Below are positions 41,091-49,819 of a stretch of DNA of 64,000 nt, piece by piece (within the stretch, counting starts at the first letter, position 1; each line of letters starts with the position of its first letter). A program made the translations under genes and the position numbers. The notes under the pieces were generated by a model. It did not search any database and had not been told where the DNA came from. It saw only the letters and a list, made by a program, of their open reading frames with translations. The stretch comes from Streptomyces sp. YIM 130001 (GTDB lineage Bacteria; Actinomycetota; Actinomycetes; Streptomycetales; Streptomycetaceae). The DNA lies in assembly GCF_003574445.1 (NCBI RefSeq), contig NZ_KZ984567.1:62248-126247 (forward strand), in the 5' to 3' direction.

Positions 41091-43178
41091 ATGAAACGAC
41101 CACTCGACTATCCCGCCGCCCGCATCGAGGACGAACAGGAGACCGTCTGCGGCGTCAGCTTTCCCGACCCCTATCGGTGGCTGGAAGCCGACTCGGACGA
41201 AACGCGGGCCTGGCAGCAGGCGCAGAACCTCCTCACCGATCGGAACATCTCGCACTGGCCGCACTTCCCGCGCTTGCTGGAACTGGTCGACCACTGCACC
41301 GCGGACGGCAACGGTTCACCGCACTGGATGGTCGACCCCACCCCGGTCTTCGCCGGCGGACGCTGGTTCCGCCTCGACCGCGCTCCCCTCGAGGACGGCC
41401 GTACCTACCCGGAGGCCGCAGTCGTACGCGTCTCCCGTTCCCTCGAGGATGACGGCAGGGTCGTGTACGACCCTCGGCAGGACGGGACCGCGAGCGTCTC
41501 CTGGATCGCCCCCTCCCCCGACGGCACCATGGTCGCCCTGGGGGTCTCCCCGGACGGCGGGGAACTCTGCGAACTCCGCTTGTACGCCACCGACTCCGCG
41601 GAACGGCTGGCGGACCACATCCCGCATCCCCTCCTCGGCCGGCTGTCAGTCCCGCAGTGGACGCCCGACAGCGCCGGATTCTTCTTCGCCGCGGTGGGCG
41701 ATGCCTACGCCTTTCCCGTGTACTACCACCGTGTCGGCACCGACACCCCTGACACCCCGGAACCGGTGGACGCCCCCGATGTCCCGCTCGTGCAAGTGGA
41801 CCCAGCGGGCCGGTACGCCGTCGCCACCAGCGTGTGGGCCCTGCCGCGATACGTCTGCGACCTCCCGGCGCGCACCTGGCGTCCCTTCGTACAGGATGTC
41901 GACACCACGATGGTCGGCGTGATCGACGGCGACCGCTACGTCGCCGTCACGAGCCAGGGCGCGCCCCGGGGCCGACTGGTGGCCGTCGACTTCGACAGCC
42001 CCACGCCCGGCGACCCGTCCACCTGGCAGGAGGTCGTACCGGAGTCGGAGCGGGTACTGAGCCACGTGCGTCTGGTCGGCGGACGCCTCGTCGTCACCGG
42101 GTCCGTGGACACCGAAGCGCGGGCCTGGGTCTTCGACCGCAACGGAGCCGAGCTGGAATCCGTACCCCTGCCCGGGCCGGGCGCCTTCCCCAATGACGCG
42201 CTCCCGCACAACGCGCTGACACCCGACGGCCACCCGGACGAGTTCGTCTTCGTCCACTCGACCCCGCAGTCCTCCCCCGGCCTGTACCGCTACCGCCTGG
42301 GGTCGCGGCGGTTGGAGACCCTGCAGCCGCCGCGCGCCACCTTGCCGGGGACCTCGGTGTCGCTGCGCTGGGCCGACTCCCGCGACGGCACCCGGGTTCC
42401 GTACCACCTCGTCCTGCCCGCGGGAGCGAGCGGCGAGGAACCGTTGCCGACCCTGATCACCGCCTACGGTGGCGGCCAGGTGGCCTGGCCGCCGCAGTAC
42501 CCGGGCCCGGTGGGTGCCTTCGTCGCCTCCGGCGGAGCCCTCGTCATCTCGCACCAGCGAGGAGGCAGCGATCTGGGAAGCGGCTGGGGCGCCGCCGGAC
42601 AGGCCGGTGAGAAGCAGACCAGCTACGACGACCTGTACGCCATCGCCGAGCACCTTCTCGCCACCGGCGTGACGACCACCGACCTGCTCGCGGTCACCGG
42701 GTGGAGCAACGGGGGCATCATGGCGGGCGCGGCCTTCGCCCAGCGTCCCGATCTGTGGGCAGCCGTCGTCTCGCAGTGCCCGATTCTCGACCTGGTCGGC
42801 GGCCACCGTGACCCGTACGGCAAATTCGCCATCTCGCAGGAGTTCGGCAGCTTCGAGAGCCCGGAGGAAGTCCGCCGGTTGGCGGGGATGTCGCCGTATC
42901 AACTGGTCGATGACGACGGCCGCTACCCCTGGCTCTACGTCCACGCCGGCGCCATCGATTCGGCATGCCCTCCCGGTCAGATCCGCAAGGCTGTGGCGCG
43001 GATCCAGGCCGTGACCGGTCCCGACGCCTGGGCCCTCGTGCGCATCTGGGACGGCGTCGGACACGGCATGGCCTCAGGTCGATCCGAAGCGATCCTGCAC
43101 ACCACCTTCTGGCTGACCTTCCTCATGCAACGACTCGGCATGAGTCCGCCCCGTACGAAGGGAGCAGCGAACGGCTGA
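41091..43178 (+). CDS. Prolyl oligopeptidase family serine peptidase (S9)
   Basis: 695 aa from ATG 41091. N-terminal beta-propeller (about 1-420) beginning with the family pattern DPYRWLEADSDETRAW, and a C-terminal alpha/beta hydrolase. Catalytic triad read from sequence: Ser539 in GWSNGG, Asp623 in GAIDSACPP and His658 in GHGMA. YGGGQVAWPPQY and GSGWGAAGQAGEKQTSYDDL complete the family motifs. No signal peptide, so it hydrolyses short proline-containing peptides in the cytoplasm. Confidence 0.93.
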   Translation: MKRPLDYPAARIEDEQETVCGVSFPDPYRWLEADSDETRAWQQAQNLLTDRNISHWPHFPRLLELVDHCTADGNGSPHWMVDPTPVFAGGRWFRLDRAPLEDGRTYPEAAVVRVSRSLEDDGRVVYDPRQDGTASVSWIAPSPDGTMVALGVSPDGGELCELRLYATDSAERLADHIPHPLLGRLSVPQWTPDSAGFFFAAVGDAYAFPVYYHRVGTDTPDTPEPVDAPDVPLVQVDPAGRYAVATSVWALPRYVCDLPARTWRPFVQDVDTTMVGVIDGDRYVAVTSQGAPRGRLVAVDFDSPTPGDPSTWQEVVPESERVLSHVRLVGGRLVVTGSVDTEARAWVFDRNGAELESVPLPGPGAFPNDALPHNALTPDGHPDEFVFVHSTPQSSPGLYRYRLGSRRLETLQPPRATLPGTSVSLRWADSRDGTRVPYHLVLPAGASGEEPLPTLITAYGGGQVAWPPQYPGPVGAFVASGGALVISHQRGGSDLGSGWGAAGQAGEKQTSYDDLYAIAEHLLATGVTTTDLLAVTGWSNGGIMAGAAFAQRPDLWAAVVSQCPILDLVGGHRDPYGKFAISQEFGSFESPEEVRRLAGMSPYQLVDDDGRYPWLYVHAGAIDSACPPGQIRKAVARIQAVTGPDAWALVRIWDGVGHGMASGRSEAILHTTFWLTFLMQRLGMSPPRTKGAANG

Positions 43179-43387
43179 AACGGCCCTTCGGAGACACCGA
43201 GCGACCCACCCTCGCGACGGCCGGTACCTTCGTCCCCGCCGGGTACGTGGCCGAGCTCATCGGACACGGCCGGGCGGAACGGTCACGCCGCCGGCTCTCG
43301 CCGCACGTAACGGCAACCGCGTGTTTCCCCGCCATCGCCGGCCATTACGGTGGACCGACGCGTCGACGACACCACGGAGGCAGCCCT

Positions 43388-43828
43388 GTGAGCGAGGATC
43401 CGAACCCGGGAACCGATGCCGCGCGCCAGATGTTCGCCGCCGACAAGGCTTCGCATGGCATGGGTATCGAGCTCCTGGAGATCGCGGCCGGCACGGCCCT
43501 GGTTCGGATGACGGTGACGGCTGACATGACCAACGGTCACGGCACGGCCCACGGCGGCTACATCTTCGCTCTGGCCGACACGGCGTTCGCCTGCGCCTGC
43601 AACAGCCACGGCCCGGTCACCGTCGCGGCGGGTGCGGACGTCACCTTCACCGCTCCCGCGAAGGAAGGTGACGTACTGACCGCAGCCGCCGCCGAACGCT
43701 CCCGATTCGGCCGCAGCGGAATCTATGACGTGACCGTCCTCCGCGGCACGACAGTCATCGCCGAATTCCGTGGACGCAGCCGCACCATCGGAACCGGCAC
43801 CGGCACCGGCACCGGCACCGGGCAGTAG
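43388..43828 (+). CDS. paaI: Hydroxyphenylacetyl-CoA thioesterase PaaI
   Basis: 146 aa from GTG 43388 with GGAGG 9 nt upstream. Hot-dog thioesterase: HGMGIELLEIAAGTALVRMT, the active-site NGHGTAHGGYIFALADTAFA with catalytic Asp, and VTFTAPAKEGDVLTAAA. The C-terminus is a GTGTGTGTGQ repeat encoded by ACCGGC units, probably a recent slippage extension. No phenylacetate genes are nearby. Confidence 0.9.
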   Translation: MSEDPNPGTDAARQMFAADKASHGMGIELLEIAAGTALVRMTVTADMTNGHGTAHGGYIFALADTAFACACNSHGPVTVAAGADVTFTAPAKEGDVLTAAAAERSRFGRSGIYDVTVLRGTTVIAEFRGRSRTIGTGTGTGTGTGQ

Positions 43829-43834
43829 CGGAAA

Positions 43835-43864
43835 GCACGGGGACAGCCGCGCCCGTCCCCGTGC
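43835..43864. terminator. Hairpin between convergent genes
   Basis: GCACGGGGAC (43835-43844), 10-nt loop, GTCCCCGTGC (43855-43864): perfect 10-bp stem between paaI and the deacetylase gene. Confidence 0.75.
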
Positions 43865-43873
43865 GGACGCCCC

Positions 43874-44605
43874 TCAGCGGCCGAAGAGTTCGAACGTCAC
43901 CGCAGGTGTGCCGCCGAACTGTTCCGCCGAGTCCGCCGTGGTCTCGGTGAGGAACTGCCGTACGTAGGCCTCGGGTTGTTCGTCGGTGAGTGCCTCGATG
44001 TAGGCGCGGTGCTCGAGCAGGGAGCGGACGGCGCGCTCGAAGCCGGGTTCGGCGGCCACCGCGTGGGTGGGGTTCGAGGAAGCGGCGACAGCTACCCAGC
44101 GGACGCCGTTCCAGGGTTCCAGACCCTGTTCGACGAGTTCCGGGAAGATCCACCGATTCCCCGCGTCGGCCGCCGCGTCCAGGGTGGCGCGGCCGACCGC
44201 GACGTGGTCGGGGGTGTTCCAGTAGACGCCGCCGAAGGTCTCGCGGTGGTTGAGCGTGATGATCAGTTCCGGGCGGTGGCGGCGGATCGCGGCGGCGATG
44301 TCGCGGCGCAGCGCGGGGCCGTACTCGATCACACCGTCGCGGTGGTCGAGGAACTCCACGTTCGACACGCCTACGACGGCCGCGCTGGCGCGTTGTTCGC
44401 GTTCCCGCACCGGGGCGCAGGTCTTCGGGTCGATGACGTCGATGCCGGCCTCGCCGCGGGTGGCGAGGAGGTAGGAGACCTCGCGGCCGCCGTCGGTCCA
44501 GCCGGCGATGGCGCCTGCGCAGCCGTACTCCAGGTCGTCGGGGTGGGCGACAACCGCGAGCGCGCGGTGCCAGTCCTCTGGCATGGGGGCGAGTTGGTCC
44601 GTCAT
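43874..44605 (-). CDS. PIG-L family deacetylase (LmbE-like)
   Basis: 243 aa. Zinc-dependent amide hydrolase signature AVVAHPDDLEYGCAGAIAGW (His, Asp, Asp ligands) at about 18-37, and the third ligand in NTPDHVAVGRATLDAA. Relatives deacetylate GlcNAc conjugates, including mycothiol and antibiotic intermediates. The substrate here is open; no mycothiol gene is adjacent. Confidence 0.92.
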   Translation of the reverse strand: MTDQLAPMPEDWHRALAVVAHPDDLEYGCAGAIAGWTDGGREVSYLLATRGEAGIDVIDPKTCAPVREREQRASAAVVGVSNVEFLDHRDGVIEYGPALRRDIAAAIRRHRPELIITLNHRETFGGVYWNTPDHVAVGRATLDAAADAGNRWIFPELVEQGLEPWNGVRWVAVAASSNPTHAVAAEPGFERAVRSLLEHRAYIEALTDEQPEAYVRQFLTETTADSAEQFGGTPAVTFELFGR

Positions 44606-44662
44606 GGGGGCAGATTATGCCGCGTTGCCCTGCTCTGTGGACCCCTCAGGGGCCGGTGGGCA

Positions 44663-44681
44663 AGCCCCCGGCGCCGGGGCT
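44663..44681 (-). terminator. Hairpin after the betaine-binding protein gene
   Basis: AGCCCC (44663-44668) pairs with GGGGCT (44676-44681) around a CGGCGCC loop, between the ProX-like gene and the deacetylase gene on the same strand. Short stem. Confidence 0.35.
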
Positions 44682-44728
44682 GAGGCGTAACCGGCCAAGC
44701 CCGAAGGGTCAGTTCGGCCCAGCTCGAC

Positions 44729-45673
44729 TCAGATCGGGAGCCACTGCTTGACGAGGGGTTCGTTGTCGCCGATCCAGGTCTCCACCGCGCCGGTTTTGTG
44801 GTCCGCGCCGCCGGCGTCCTGGATCGCGGCCTCCAGCCCCTGCAGTTGATCCGGCGTCACGCGGAAGTTCCGCATCCACTCCAGTGCTTCGTTGTCGCGT
44901 CGGCCGTGGAACTTCCGGGAGACGACCGTGTGGAGCTTGTCGGGGTCGCCGAAGGCGTCGGCGGGGTCGTCGAGGTAGCGGATGTCGTACTTGGAGAACG
45001 CCCAGTGCGGGCGCCACATGCTCACCAGGACCGGGCGCTTCGCGGCGTAGGCGGTGTCCAGGGCCTGCAGCATGGTCCCGGTGTCCTTGGCCTTCTGGCG
45101 GTATCTGCCGGTCAGTCCGTACTCCGGGATCACCGACTTGTCGATGGTTCGGGTCTCACCCGCGGTCGGCTCGATGCCGACGATCGTCCCGTCGAAGAGG
45201 TCGGCGTGCTCCGGCAGATCGACCAGGGACTCGACCTCATCGACGTAGTCGGGCACGGCCAGGCCCAGATCGCCGGGTTCGTACCACGGGCCGAGGTCCA
45301 CCATCGAGCCGCCGTACTGCGCCCACTGCTCGGTGTGGACGCTCGGCAGCCAGGCGTCCATGAAGACGTCGAACCGGTCCTCGGCCACGCCGCGGAACAG
45401 GTCGGGAACGGCGTCCTTCTGTACGGCGTCGACCTGGTAGCCCTTGGACTCGAGGAGCTGCTTCCACAGCTCGGTGACCGCGATGTCCTCGTCCCAGGCC
45501 ACGTAACCGATGGTGATGGTTCCCCGGTCCTTCTGCGCCGCGGCCTTCGCCCGGCCCGGTTCCCCGTCGGTGCCGCAAGCGGTCAGGGACGCAGGCACCA
45601 AGGCCCCCGCGCCGATGACTCCCAGGAACCTGCGCCGATCCCACACGTGTGCTCTGTCTCCCCCGGTGGACAT
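44729..45673 (-). CDS. Glycine betaine/choline ABC substrate-binding lipoprotein (ProX/OpuAC family)
   Basis: 314 aa. Tat-type signal and lipobox: DRRRFLGVIGAG, then SLTACGTDGE with the lipid-modified Cys at about 33. OpuAC/ProX domain: WKQLLESKGYQVDAVQKDAV, AEDRFDVFMDAWLPS (betaine-binding aromatic and acidic residues) and VSMWRPHWAFSKYDIRYLDD. Binds quaternary ammonium osmolytes. It is separated from the ABC genes at 49.8-53.9 kb and probably serves that or another transporter. Confidence 0.9.
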   Translation of the reverse strand: MSTGGDRAHVWDRRRFLGVIGAGALVPASLTACGTDGEPGRAKAAAQKDRGTITIGYVAWDEDIAVTELWKQLLESKGYQVDAVQKDAVPDLFRGVAEDRFDVFMDAWLPSVHTEQWAQYGGSMVDLGPWYEPGDLGLAVPDYVDEVESLVDLPEHADLFDGTIVGIEPTAGETRTIDKSVIPEYGLTGRYRQKAKDTGTMLQALDTAYAAKRPVLVSMWRPHWAFSKYDIRYLDDPADAFGDPDKLHTVVSRKFHGRRDNEALEWMRNFRVTPDQLQGLEAAIQDAGGADHKTGAVETWIGDNEPLVKQWLPI

Positions 45674-45780
45674 CCCGTCAGCCTAGTGCCCTTCGGGGTG
45701 GACACACTAGTGTTCCCAACTGCAGTACGGGGCGGGGAGCTTGGCGGGAACTGTCAAACAACATGGGGGAGGGCGCCGGT

Positions 45781-47211
45781 GTGGTGACGCCGACGAAAAC
45801 GGGGGGCGCGTCCGGACCGGGCGCATCCGTGCAGGTGTCGGAGCCGATGGGGCCGCCCGCGCAGGCTGTTCCGGAACGGCGGCGCGGGAGGATGCGGATC
45901 GCGTCCTCCATGGTGTCGGGGGTCGTCGGGACGGGCTCGCCACCGGCCCGGCTACGGCTCGCGGGTCTGATCATGACGCTGGTGACCGTGCTCTTCGGAG
46001 CGCTGTTGGCCACGTCGGTGCACGAGCGTCAGACGGCGGCCGGGAATGTGGCGGAGCAGTCCGCGCCGCTGAGCGCGGACGCGGCGGAGATCTACCGTTC
46101 GCTGGCGGATGCGGACGCCACGGCGGCGGCGGGCTTCCTGCGGGGCATCGAGGAGTCCCATACGGACCGCGTCACGTACGAGGCCAATATCCGCACCGCT
46201 TCCCGGCTGCTCGCCAAGGCGGCGGCCCGCACCGGGGACTCCTTCGCCGCGCAGCGCCAGATCACCATCCTGAACAAGGAACTGCCCGGCTACACAGGCC
46301 TGGTGGAGGCGGCACGCTCCGCCAACCGGGAGAACAAGCCGGTCGGCAACTCCTATCTGCGGTACGCCTCGGAGCAGATGCGCTCCACCATGCTCCCGGC
46401 AGCCGAGGACATGTACCACGCGGAGACCCGGCGGATGGCCGCGATCCGCGCCGAGGCCACGGAGCCGCCCTGGGCCGCCTACGGTGCAGGGCTGCTCGTC
46501 CTGGCGGTGATCGGCTTCTGCTCCTACCGGCTCTTCCTGGCCACCAACCGGCTGCTCAACCTGGGGCTGGTGGCGGCGGCCGGAGCGGTGCTCGTCTCGT
46601 TGATCTGGCTGGCGGCAGGTCATGCCATGGCTCGCTCCTCCCTCGAGGACTCCGACGCCCACGGCTCGGCCTCGGTGCAGCTGCTCACCCAGACCCGGAT
46701 CGCCGGCCTGAAGGCCCGCGGGAACGAGAACATGGCCCTGGTGGCGCGCGGGGAGGGCGCCGCCTACTCCCAGGAATTCGACTACTGGGCGGGGGCCATG
46801 GACGACCAGGACAAGGGGCAGCGACTGATGCAGCGCTCCGAGCAGCAGGCCGAGGACGAGGCCGGGCAGGATCTGGTGTCGGACGCCTGGGTGGAGCTGA
46901 AGGACTGGAAGAAGCTCCACGACCGGGCCCGCAAGCAGGACGACCGGGGCGACTACGAGGCTGCCCTGGCCCACACCATCGGCGGGAAGGCCGACGGCAG
47001 GACCGTCAAGGACACCACCGAGCGCCGCTTCGCCGCCGTGGACCGCAAGTTGGCCGCGGCGCTCGACCACGAGCAGCAGCAGTTCCAGGAGCAGGCCGAG
47101 AACGGACGCGGCGCGCTCACCGGGCTGCCTGTCGGTGGTTCGGTGCTGTGCCTGCTCGGCGTGGCCGGCGTGATCCTGGGCGTCGGCAAGCGGCTGTCGG
47201 AGTACCGGTGA
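45781..47211 (+). CDS. Large integral membrane protein paired with a glutamate-binding protein
   Basis: About 476 aa from GTG 45781, chosen because GGGGGAGGG lies 10-18 nt upstream; ATG 45763 is an alternative. Four transmembrane helices: LRLAGLIMTLVTVLFGALLA, AAYGAGLLVLAVIGFCSY, a third at about 260-280 and LPVGGSVLCLLGVAGVILGV. Two long extracytoplasmic helical loops lie between them (about 65-220 and 285-420), rich in Glu, Gln and Ala. It resembles the membrane partner of glutamine/glutamate-sensing GlnX-PknG-type loci, but no kinase gene is present here. Function unknown. Confidence 0.75.
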   Translation: MVTPTKTGGASGPGASVQVSEPMGPPAQAVPERRRGRMRIASSMVSGVVGTGSPPARLRLAGLIMTLVTVLFGALLATSVHERQTAAGNVAEQSAPLSADAAEIYRSLADADATAAAGFLRGIEESHTDRVTYEANIRTASRLLAKAAARTGDSFAAQRQITILNKELPGYTGLVEAARSANRENKPVGNSYLRYASEQMRSTMLPAAEDMYHAETRRMAAIRAEATEPPWAAYGAGLLVLAVIGFCSYRLFLATNRLLNLGLVAAAGAVLVSLIWLAAGHAMARSSLEDSDAHGSASVQLLTQTRIAGLKARGNENMALVARGEGAAYSQEFDYWAGAMDDQDKGQRLMQRSEQQAEDEAGQDLVSDAWVELKDWKKLHDRARKQDDRGDYEAALAHTIGGKADGRTVKDTTERRFAAVDRKLAAALDHEQQQFQEQAENGRGALTGLPVGGSVLCLLGVAGVILGVGKRLSEYR

Positions 47212-47248
47212 TGGCCGGGGGCGAGGCGGGATGAAGGAGGAGACGGCA

Positions 47249-48295
47249 GTGGCGAACGCAGGTGCGGGATCCGGCGGTTCGGCACGGGACGACGCGCCGC
47301 GGCGCGTACGGCGCCGCCTGGCCGGAGGGTGGGCCGCGGTGTGGCTGGCCGCCGCCGCGCTGGTGACGGTGCCCACGGTCAGCGGCGCCGCACCCCAGCA
47401 GGCGTCGACGGCTGGAGCGCGGCCCGCGGCGCCGGCGGGTGCGCCGGACCAGGCACCGCTGCAACCACCGTCCGCCGAGGGAGACTGCGACACCCGAGTG
47501 AGCCCGGACCCCGAGAGCGGCAGCCAGAACGGAGCAGCCGTCAAGAGGATCAAGGAACGAGGCGAACTGATCGCCGGGGTGGCGCAGAACAGCAAGCTGT
47601 GGAGCCACCGCAACGCCAAGGGCGATCTGGAGGGCTTCGACATCGACCTCGTCAAGCAGTTGGCCGACGCTCTGCTCGGCGACAGCGAGGCGGTGGAGTT
47701 CCGCACCGTCCCGATCGACCGCCGCCAACAGGCTCTGGAACACGGCGAGGTGGATGTGCTGGTGCAGGCCATGCCGATCACCTGCCGGTCCCTCGAGGGC
47801 ACCCCGGAGGAGCCGGCCGTGGACTTCTCGAGCCCCTACTTCGAGACCGGGCAGCGCGTGCTTGTCCCCCAGAACTCCGACATCAGCGGCTTCAACCGCA
47901 CCCTGAAGGGCAAGACGGTGTGCACCGCCTACGGCTCCACCGGTTACGAGCTGCTGAGCGGCGACGGCCAGGAGAAGTACGGCGCGTGGATGCGGGCACG
48001 GCCCGGCGCCCTGGACTGTCTGATGCTGCTTCAGCTCTCCCGGGTGGATGCGGTCCTGACCGACAGCGGGCTCGCCGCGGGTCTGGCCGACCAGGAGGAC
48101 GGCACCCGCCTTGCCGGGCCGCAGATCGGCAAGGACTCCTACGGCGTCGCCGTCAAGCACGGGACGGACGACCTGCTGCGGGTGGTCAACGCCACCCTGG
48201 AGAAGGCCGGCAAGAGCGCCTGGCAGAAGAGCTACGACCGATGGCTGAAGGACCGGCTGGGCCCGGCCGATCCTCCGGCCCCGCAGTACGGGTGA
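47249..48295 (+). CDS. Glutamate-type periplasmic substrate-binding protein (SBP_bac_3), GlnX-like
   Basis: 348 aa from GTG 47249, chosen because GGAGGAG lies 7 nt upstream; ATG 47231 is also in frame. A basic N-terminus precedes one hydrophobic segment (GGWAAVWLAAAALVTVPTVS) but no lipobox Cys, unlike most SBPs. The SBP domain (about 85-340) has KRIKERGELIAGVAQNSKLW, GFDIDLVKQLADALLG and VDVLVQAMPITCRSLEG. Two conserved Cys pairs are visible (CRSLEG, CTAYGS, CLMLLQ). It follows the membrane-protein gene by 38 bp, so the pair is probably an operon for amino-acid sensing rather than uptake. Confidence 0.85.
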   Translation: MANAGAGSGGSARDDAPRRVRRRLAGGWAAVWLAAAALVTVPTVSGAAPQQASTAGARPAAPAGAPDQAPLQPPSAEGDCDTRVSPDPESGSQNGAAVKRIKERGELIAGVAQNSKLWSHRNAKGDLEGFDIDLVKQLADALLGDSEAVEFRTVPIDRRQQALEHGEVDVLVQAMPITCRSLEGTPEEPAVDFSSPYFETGQRVLVPQNSDISGFNRTLKGKTVCTAYGSTGYELLSGDGQEKYGAWMRARPGALDCLMLLQLSRVDAVLTDSGLAAGLADQEDGTRLAGPQIGKDSYGVAVKHGTDDLLRVVNATLEKAGKSAWQKSYDRWLKDRLGPADPPAPQYG

Positions 48296-48345
48296 GGCCC
48301 TGGCCGGCCGACAGCCGCACCCTCCACGATCTGAGTGGGGGCGCC

Positions 48346-49653
48346 TTACGCGTCGTGGACCAGGTCGAGGAGGTGGTCCAGGACGTGAGGGCCGCCGGCG
48401 CGCAGGCCGTCGTGCTCGTACTCGTTGGTGATCCAGGGGCGCAGGCCCTTGATGGTGTGCGCCGTACGCAGTGAATGGGCGGTGTCGACGTACATGTCGT
48501 CGTGGTAGACGGCGGCCGCGGCCGGGACCTCGTTCGCGGCGAGCAGGTCGGCGTCGTAGAGGCGGGGCCAGTCGGTGCGGGCGGCCAGCAGTTCGGCGGC
48601 CTCGCGCAGCGGCGCGAGGGACGGGTCGCAGTCGAGGACCCACGGATGCACGGACTCGCCGGTGAACAGCAGTGGTCCGTCGCCCGCCAGGGTCGCGGCG
48701 GCGTCGAACTGCGGGAACTCGGCACGTACGCGTTCGGCGGCCCAGGCGGTGGGCCGCTCGTCCTGGCCGTAGATCGCCTCGTGGACCAGGGCGTACAGCG
48801 GATTGCCGGCGTACGAGAGCTGGGCGTGGACCGCTTCCTTGAAGCCGTCGGCGAGTTCGGCGCCGGCCGCCGTGCTGACGAAGGCGTTCTCCAGCAGGTA
48901 GTGCAGGCGGTGGCTGCCCTCGCCGGAGCCGAGCAGGATACCGAGGGACTGGAAGGCCTCGACGGTCAGCTTGTACCCGCCGCCCAGGACGACGTGGCCG
49001 CGCTCCGCGAGGTGTTCGGCGATCCGGCGGGCGCGGGCGATGTCCTGCGGGTAGCGGGCGTAGTGGGCGGCGACCTTGCGTTCGATGCGCGGGTACGCGG
49101 CTCGGTAGACGTCGTCCGCGTGGCCGTCGAGTGACGGCAGACCGCCGGTGAACAGGGCGGCGTTCAGGCCCTCGGGCGCCGAGGACAGATAGCGCGTGAC
49201 GCAGAAGCCGCCGAAGCTCTGGCCGAGCACGGTCCAGGGGCCACCGCCCGTCACCTGCGGCCGGATCGTCTCGCAGTCCCGCACGATGGAGTCCGCGCGG
49301 AAGTGGGCGAGGTAGTCGGCCTGTTCACGCGGTCCGCCGCGCAGCGGCAGGGTCTGGCGGTTGGCCGGGGTCGAGCGGCCGGTGCCGCGCTGGTCGAGCA
49401 GGAGCACGCGGTACTCCTTCAGGGCGCGGGCGAGCCAGGCCTGCCGGCCGACGAAGCGGCGGGCGCCGAAGCCCGGTCCGCCCTCCAGGTACAGGAGCCA
49501 CGGGAGTCCGGCGACGGCCGTGTCGCTCTTGTCGCTCGCGACGGCCTCACGGGCGTACAGCTCGATCTGCTCGCCGTCGGGACGCGCGTGGTCGAGGGGC
49601 ACCGTGAAGTGTCGGTCGGTGAGGACGACCCCTGGCTGCCGGTACGTGGTCAA
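48346..49653 (-). CDS. Alpha/beta hydrolase, proline iminopeptidase-like (S33)
   Basis: 435 aa from TTG 49653, chosen because AGGAG lies 6 nt upstream; an ATG at 49722 has none. Motifs: LEGGPGFGARRFVGRQAWLA (oxyanion hole), VLLLDQRGTGRSTPANRQTL, and the nucleophile elbow GQSFGGFCV. The C-terminal part contains AAAVYHDDMYVDTAHS with the likely acid and NEYEHDGLRAGGPHVLDHLL with the likely catalytic His. Cytoplasmic aminopeptidase or esterase. Confidence 0.88.
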   Translation of the reverse strand: MTTYRQPGVVLTDRHFTVPLDHARPDGEQIELYAREAVASDKSDTAVAGLPWLLYLEGGPGFGARRFVGRQAWLARALKEYRVLLLDQRGTGRSTPANRQTLPLRGGPREQADYLAHFRADSIVRDCETIRPQVTGGGPWTVLGQSFGGFCVTRYLSSAPEGLNAALFTGGLPSLDGHADDVYRAAYPRIERKVAAHYARYPQDIARARRIAEHLAERGHVVLGGGYKLTVEAFQSLGILLGSGEGSHRLHYLLENAFVSTAAGAELADGFKEAVHAQLSYAGNPLYALVHEAIYGQDERPTAWAAERVRAEFPQFDAAATLAGDGPLLFTGESVHPWVLDCDPSLAPLREAAELLAARTDWPRLYDADLLAANEVPAAAAVYHDDMYVDTAHSLRTAHTIKGLRPWITNEYEHDGLRAGGPHVLDHLLDLVHDA

Positions 49654-49819
49654 GGCTGCTCCTGATACGGGCGGATTCGTCGGACGGCCGGCGGCGGTCC
49701 AGTCGGCGGACCAGTCCATCACACCGGCCGGGGCGGCCCCCGGGGGCGTCGCGCGGGGCGGTGACTCGTCCAGGTGCGGCCGGTGTGCGCACGGCCGCGG
49801 CGCCGCTTAGCTTGAGTGG

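Noticed and set aside
45952..47802. Long minus-strand open frame across the membrane-protein and glutamate-binding genes.
   Set aside because: Shadow of the two plus-strand genes; the protein is Arg/Ala-rich without recognisable motifs.
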